Origin: CAWBRT01 sp050015355
GTDB lineage: Bacteria > Acidobacteriota > Terriglobia > Terriglobales > Acidobacteriaceae
Direction of reading: 5' to 3'
DNA: 38,860 nt
Assembly (NCBI GenBank): GCA_050015355.1
Contig: JBEKBO010000029.1
Coordinates: 1 to 38,860, forward strand
Under the pieces are notes generated by a model. The model was not told the origin of the DNA and made no database searches. It saw only the letters and a program-made list of their open reading frames with translations. Below, one piece after another: positions 35,048 to 38,860 of the stretch. The position numbers and the translations under genes are program-made. Position 1 is the stretch's first letter. Every line of letters begins with the position of its first letter.

Positions 35048-36253
35048 ATGGCGGAATCAAAGAACGGCAACGGAAAGCCGAAAACAGAGTTGCTGGACGA
35101 GTTGGAAAAAGGTCCTTGGCCCAGTTTCGTCAAAGAAATCAAGTCAGCCTGCGCAGGCAGCGACAGTCCCAAAGACCTGCTGGGACAACTGGAGCTGTCT
35201 TATCAGGAGAAAAAAGGCCACTGGAAACATGGCGGACTGGTTGGAGTGTTGGGCTATGGCGGTGGCGTGATTGGCCGCTACAGCGACGTTCCGGAGCAGT
35301 TCCCGAAAGTTGCTCACTTCCACACCATTCGTGTTAACCAACCCGCGGGATGGTTCTACACGAGCGAGGCTCTGCGCACGGTCTGCGATATCTGGGAGAA
35401 GCGCGGTTCCGGGCTCACGAACATGCACGGCTCGACCGGCGACCTGGTTCTGCTGGGCACGACGACCGACCAACTCGAACCCGCTTTCCAGGAACTGGCG
35501 CGAGCCGGTTTCGACCTGGGCGGCTCAGGTTCCGACATGCGGACGCCCTCCTGTTGCGTGGGAATGGCGCGCTGCGAGTGGGCGTGCTACGACACGATGA
35601 AGATCTGCTACGACTTGACGATGGACTACCAGGACGAGTTGCACCGTCCGGCATTCCCCTACAAGTTCAAGATCAAGGCCGCGGGCTGCCCGAATGACTG
35701 CGTCGCTTCCATCGCACGCGCCGACCTTTCCATTATCGGCACGTGGAAGGACGACATTCAGCAGGATGATGCCGAGGTTGCCAAGTACGCCGCCGCCGGA
35801 GTCAATATCCAGCGCGACGTTTGCGGACTTTGTCCTACGCGTTGCATGGAGTGGGACGGCAAGAAGCTGACGATCAGCAACGCGGAATGCACGCGCTGCA
35901 TGCATTGCATCAACGTGATGCCCAAGGCGTTGCGTCCGGGCAAGGAACGTGGCGCGGCGATTCTCATCGGTTCCAAGGCGCCCATCGTTCAGGGTGCTCT
36001 GCTTTCCTCCGTCCTGGTTCCATTCATTCCAGCGGCAGAGCTTATGGAGACAATTAAGGAACTCCTGAGCCGCCTGTGGGAGTTCTGGGATGAGTACGGT
36101 AAGGCCCGGGAACGCATCGGAGAACTGATCCAGCGCATTGGCATGCCTGCGTTTCTCGATGGCATCGGCCTGGAGCCGGCACCCGAGATGGTTTCTGCCC
36201 CCAGGGACAATCCATTTATCTTCTTCCAGCCAGCCCAGGGAGGTGACAAATAA
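35048..36253 (+). CDS. dsrA: dissimilatory sulfite reductase alpha subunit
   Basis: 401 residues from the ATG at 35048, preceded by GGAGGAG; upstream in-frame starts have no ribosome site. With DsrB it forms the siroheme enzyme that reduces sulfite (or, in reverse, oxidises reduced sulfur) in the cytoplasm. The siroheme-coupled [4Fe-4S] ligands are C170-x5-C176 and C214-x3-C218 (AAGCPNDCVAS). The inserted ferredoxin domain shows CGLCPTRC (259-266) and CTRCMHC (281-287). NMHGSTGDLVLLGT is a diagnostic DsrA block. The stop codon overlaps the dsrB start by one base (TAATG). No frameshift is visible, and the protein looks functional. Confidence 0.97.
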   Translation: MAESKNGNGKPKTELLDELEKGPWPSFVKEIKSACAGSDSPKDLLGQLELSYQEKKGHWKHGGLVGVLGYGGGVIGRYSDVPEQFPKVAHFHTIRVNQPAGWFYTSEALRTVCDIWEKRGSGLTNMHGSTGDLVLLGTTTDQLEPAFQELARAGFDLGGSGSDMRTPSCCVGMARCEWACYDTMKICYDLTMDYQDELHRPAFPYKFKIKAAGCPNDCVASIARADLSIIGTWKDDIQQDDAEVAKYAAAGVNIQRDVCGLCPTRCMEWDGKKLTISNAECTRCMHCINVMPKALRPGKERGAAILIGSKAPIVQGALLSSVLVPFIPAAELMETIKELLSRLWEFWDEYGKARERIGELIQRIGMPAFLDGIGLEPAPEMVSAPRDNPFIFFQPAQGGDK

Positions 36254-37338
36254 TGACTACTACACCGCAACCACCAAGGATCACCGATATCGGACCGCCG
36301 GCTTACGACAAGTTTCTGCCGCCGATCGTGAAGAAGAACTATGGCCTGTGGAAGTACCACGAGAACGTAGCGCCCGGAGTTCTTTGCCACGTGGCGGAGT
36401 CAGGCGACAAGCTGTACACGGTTCGTGCCGCTTCACCTCGGATACTGGCCGTTCAGACAATACGCAAATTCTGCGCATTGGCCGACAAGTACTGCGGCGG
36501 GTATCTGCGCTTCACTAGCCGCAATAATGTCGAGTTCCTGCTGACGGATCCCGCTAACATTGCGCCCCTCAAGGCGGATTTGGGTAAGTTGGGGTTCCCG
36601 GTCGGGGGCACCAATAACTCGATCAGCAACATTGTGCACACCCAGGGCTGGGTGCATTGTCATTCGGCCGCAACCGATGCCTCTGGCTTGGTGAAGAGCG
36701 TGATGGATGCGCTCTGCGACCGCTTCACGCAAGAGAATCTTCCCGCGAAGTTGCGGATTGCCGTCGCCTGCTGCCTCAACATGTGCGGCGCAGTGCATTG
36801 CTCTGATATTGCCATTCTGGGCGTCCATCGCGTGCCGCCGAAGATTCAACACGCTCTTCTGTCCAAATCATGCGAGGTCCCAACGCTGATCGCCTCCTGT
36901 CCAACCGGCGCCATCCGTCCGGCCACGGTGGACGGCAAGAATTCGGTCGAGGTGATCCCGGAGCAGTGTATGTACTGCGGCAACTGCTATACCGTGTGCC
37001 CGGCGATGACGATGAATGACCCGGAACACGACGGTCTTTCCATCTGGGTCGGCGGCAAGGTCAGCAATGCCCGCAGCCAGCCGAAGTTCACCAAGTTGGC
37101 GATACCGTATCTGCCGAACAATCCTCCGCGCTGGCCCGAAGTGGTCGAGGCAGTGACGACGATCGTCGATGTTTACGCGAAACATGCGCGCAAGTATGAG
37201 CGCATGGGCGAATGGATCGAAAGGGTCGGGTGGCCGAAGTTCTTCCAACTGACCGGGTTCGAATTCACCCGCTATCACATTGACGACTTCAAACACGCCG
37301 GCTTGAGCTATGCGCGGTCGGCGCAGATCAGGTACTGA
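36253..37338 (+). CDS. dsrB: dissimilatory sulfite reductase beta subunit
   Basis: 361 residues. Partner of DsrA in the alpha2beta2 enzyme. Cluster ligands C136 (GWVHCHSAATDASG), C173-C174 and C178 (CCLNMCGAVHC) have the same spacing as the ligands of Desulfovibrio DsrB, including the 37-residue step. The ferredoxin domain is CMYCGNCYTVCP (239-250), with C216 in ASCPTGAI. GGGAGGTG lies just before the start, and the TAATG overlap with dsrA implies coupled translation, as expected for equal subunit amounts. dsrL follows after 23 bp. Whether the enzyme works in the reductive or oxidative direction cannot be told by eye. Confidence 0.97.
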   Translation: MTTTPQPPRITDIGPPAYDKFLPPIVKKNYGLWKYHENVAPGVLCHVAESGDKLYTVRAASPRILAVQTIRKFCALADKYCGGYLRFTSRNNVEFLLTDPANIAPLKADLGKLGFPVGGTNNSISNIVHTQGWVHCHSAATDASGLVKSVMDALCDRFTQENLPAKLRIAVACCLNMCGAVHCSDIAILGVHRVPPKIQHALLSKSCEVPTLIASCPTGAIRPATVDGKNSVEVIPEQCMYCGNCYTVCPAMTMNDPEHDGLSIWVGGKVSNARSQPKFTKLAIPYLPNNPPRWPEVVEAVTTIVDVYAKHARKYERMGEWIERVGWPKFFQLTGFEFTRYHIDDFKHAGLSYARSAQIRY

Positions 37339-37361
37339 ACCGGTACGCGTGAGGGAGGCCG

Positions 37362-38860
37362 ATGGCCTTATTCAAGGAAGTTAAGAAACCGGTCATGAAG
37401 GGTTCGGCGGGCGGAGGTGGACTCAGCCCGCTGCGACCCCGTTATGTGGCGAAGGCGCCTCCATGTGCCGGCGGTTGTCCAAACGGCAATGAGATTCGCG
37501 AACTGTTGGTCACGGTCGCTCAGGCCGAGGCCTACGGCCGCAGCAACGAGCAGGCATTCGAACTGTTCTGGAAACGGCTCGCCGAACGAAACCCTTTCCC
37601 GGCAGTTTGCGGGAGAGTCTGTCCTCACCCTTGCGAGGATGCGTGCAACCGAAAAGGCAAGGACGGCTCTATCGCTATCAACGCCGTGGAGCGGTTCATT
37701 GGCGACTTCGGCATCGCCAACAAACTGAAGCTTTCTCGACTGCATGGTGAAACGCGCAGCGAGAAGGTCGCAGTGGTGGGCGCGGGTCCCGCGGGACTGT
37801 CCTGTGCATACCAGTTAGCTCGCCGGGGTTACCGGGTCACCATTTTCGAAGGATTTCCCAAGCCGGGCGGCATGCTGCGCTACGGCATCCCGACGTATCG
37901 TCTGCCACGCGAAGTGCTGGACGCTGAAATCCAGCGCATCCTGGATTTGGGAGTTGAGCTGAAGTGCAGTTGCATCGTCGGCAAGGACGTTTCGCTGGAG
38001 CAACTCCGCCAGGACTATCAAGCGGTGTTCGTCGGTATCGGCGCGCAGAAAGGCATCAAGCTCAAAGTGCCCGGTGAAGACGCGCCCAATGTCTTCAGCG
38101 GCACGGACTTTCTGAATGCCGTGAACCGCGGTGAAGCGCCCGTGATCGGCGGCAAAGTGATCGTCGTGGGTGGAGGGGACACTGCCATTGACGCCGCACG
38201 CGTAAGCAAGCGGCTTGGTGCTGAAGTCACCCTGCTCTATCGTCGCACCCGCTCGGAGATGCCTGCGGTCAAGTCCGAGATCGAAGGCGCTCTGGAAGAG
38301 GGCATCCATATTGAATTTCTCGCCGCGCCCGTTGAAATCCTGCAGCGGGACGGACGTGCAGTCGGAATGCGCTGCATCCGCATGCAGCTTGGCGAAGCGG
38401 ATTCGTCGGGGCGTCCGCGCCCGGTGCCGCAGCCTGGCAGTGAATTCGAGGTTGAGGCGTCCAGCGTCATCGCCGCCATCAGTCAGGAACCTGAATTTCA
38501 CGGACTGGAAGTTCTCCGCTCCGGCAAAGACTGGATCAAGACTGACGATTGGGGAGGAACTTCAACGGAGAAGGTGTTTGCGGGTGGCGATGGCGTTGAA
38601 CTGGGCTTAGTCACCATTGCGATTGCCCAGGGCCGTTACGCGGCAGACGCAATCGATGCGCGCTTCCGGGGCGAGCAGCCGGTGAAACCCGTTTTGCCGC
38701 CGGTGATTTCATCCGACAAGGTGAAACTCGACTGGTATAAGCCGGCAGCGCGGCACGAGCGGGCTCAGGTGGCTGTTGCCGAACGTGCGCCGGACACCGA
38801 GATCGAACTTGGTCTGAGCGAAGCCGATGTGGTTGAGGAAGCCAAGCGTTGCATGTCATG
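37362..38860 (+). CDS. dsrL: DsrL-like NAD(P)H:acceptor iron-sulfur flavoprotein (3' end outside window)
   Basis: 499 codons visible, and the gene runs off the window. It is a GltD-type flavoprotein that links NAD(P)H to DsrAB. GGAGG precedes the ATG. The N-terminal iron-sulfur domain has C35AGGC39PNGNEIREL and AVCGRVCPHPCEDACNR. The FAD fold starts VAVVGAGPAGLS (Gly-140/142/145), the NAD(P) fold VIVVGGGDTAIDAAR (from residue 266), and FAGGDGVELGLVTIAIAQG closes the flavin site. The visible end, EEAKRCMS, is where DsrL continues into its C-terminal ferredoxin domain. The position directly after dsrAB separates it from a plain glutamate synthase small subunit. The DsrL-1/DsrL-2 subtype cannot be judged without the C-terminus. 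Confidence 0.92.
   Translation, partial: MALFKEVKKPVMKGSAGGGGLSPLRPRYVAKAPPCAGGCPNGNEIRELLVTVAQAEAYGRSNEQAFELFWKRLAERNPFPAVCGRVCPHPCEDACNRKGKDGSIAINAVERFIGDFGIANKLKLSRLHGETRSEKVAVVGAGPAGLSCAYQLARRGYRVTIFEGFPKPGGMLRYGIPTYRLPREVLDAEIQRILDLGVELKCSCIVGKDVSLEQLRQDYQAVFVGIGAQKGIKLKVPGEDAPNVFSGTDFLNAVNRGEAPVIGGKVIVVGGGDTAIDAARVSKRLGAEVTLLYRRTRSEMPAVKSEIEGALEEGIHIEFLAAPVEILQRDGRAVGMRCIRMQLGEADSSGRPRPVPQPGSEFEVEASSVIAAISQEPEFHGLEVLRSGKDWIKTDDWGGTSTEKVFAGGDGVELGLVTIAIAQGRYAADAIDARFRGEQPVKPVLPPVISSDKVKLDWYKPAARHERAQVAVAERAPDTEIELGLSEADVVEEAKRCMS

Noticed and set aside
1..38860. CRISPR array, prophage, integrase or insertion sequence
   Set aside because: I saw no regularly spaced repeats, no transposase or integrase motifs and no phage genes. 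The repeats present are short dispersed hairpins.

Overview
The window looks like a chromosomal stretch (moderately high G+C) from an Acidobacteriota member, most likely a Terriglobia / Korobacteraceae-type organism. This is inferred from an Oar-like TonB-dependent receptor with a carboxypeptidase-regulatory N-terminus, a B12-dependent ribonucleotide reductase, many short hairpin repeats between genes, and a dsrAB-dsrL locus, which is known from peatland Acidobacteria such as Candidatus Sulfotelmatobacter. No 16S rRNA or other direct taxonomic marker is present.

Layout. Positions 324-9274: a small histidine-kinase-like membrane protein, an MFS transporter, glycogen phosphorylase, and a large outer-membrane receptor gene whose last ~110 codons are in another frame. 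Positions 9448-15193: alaS, a small exported protein flanked by two copies of an intergenic repeat, recX-alkA and a small beta-barrel protein. Positions 15427-21102: a tight minus-strand operon uppS-cdsA-dxr-rseP-ispG (isoprenoid and phospholipid precursors plus envelope proteolysis). Positions 21103-26332: a 1-kb gap with a probable promoter, then nrdJ and two genes of unknown function.

Positions 27143-30940 hold a histidinol-dehydrogenase-family gene resembling the sulfopropanediol dehydrogenase HpsN, an SDR oxidoreductase behind it and a convergent MFS permease. Two L,D-transpeptidase genes follow. Positions 33654-38860 hold a divergent LysR-type regulator and dsrA-dsrB-dsrL (the last cut by the window edge). 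All siroheme and iron-sulfur ligands of DsrAB are present.

The most interesting reading is that the HpsN-like module could oxidise a C3 sulfonate such as dihydroxypropanesulfonate towards sulfolactate. Sulfite released from that (by a lyase not in this window) would feed DsrAB, with DsrL as NAD(P)H-linked redox partner, and the CysL/YeiE/CbbR-like LysR regulator would control the locus through a perfect 9-bp inverted repeat found next to its start codon. The dsr genes are secure; the sulfonate link is inference.

The spaces between genes hold at least two families of hairpin-forming repeats. One is a 39-bp element with five copies, one of which shows a compensatory change in the stem. The other is a CCC..GGG-clamped hairpin with varied stems that sits mostly between convergent genes.
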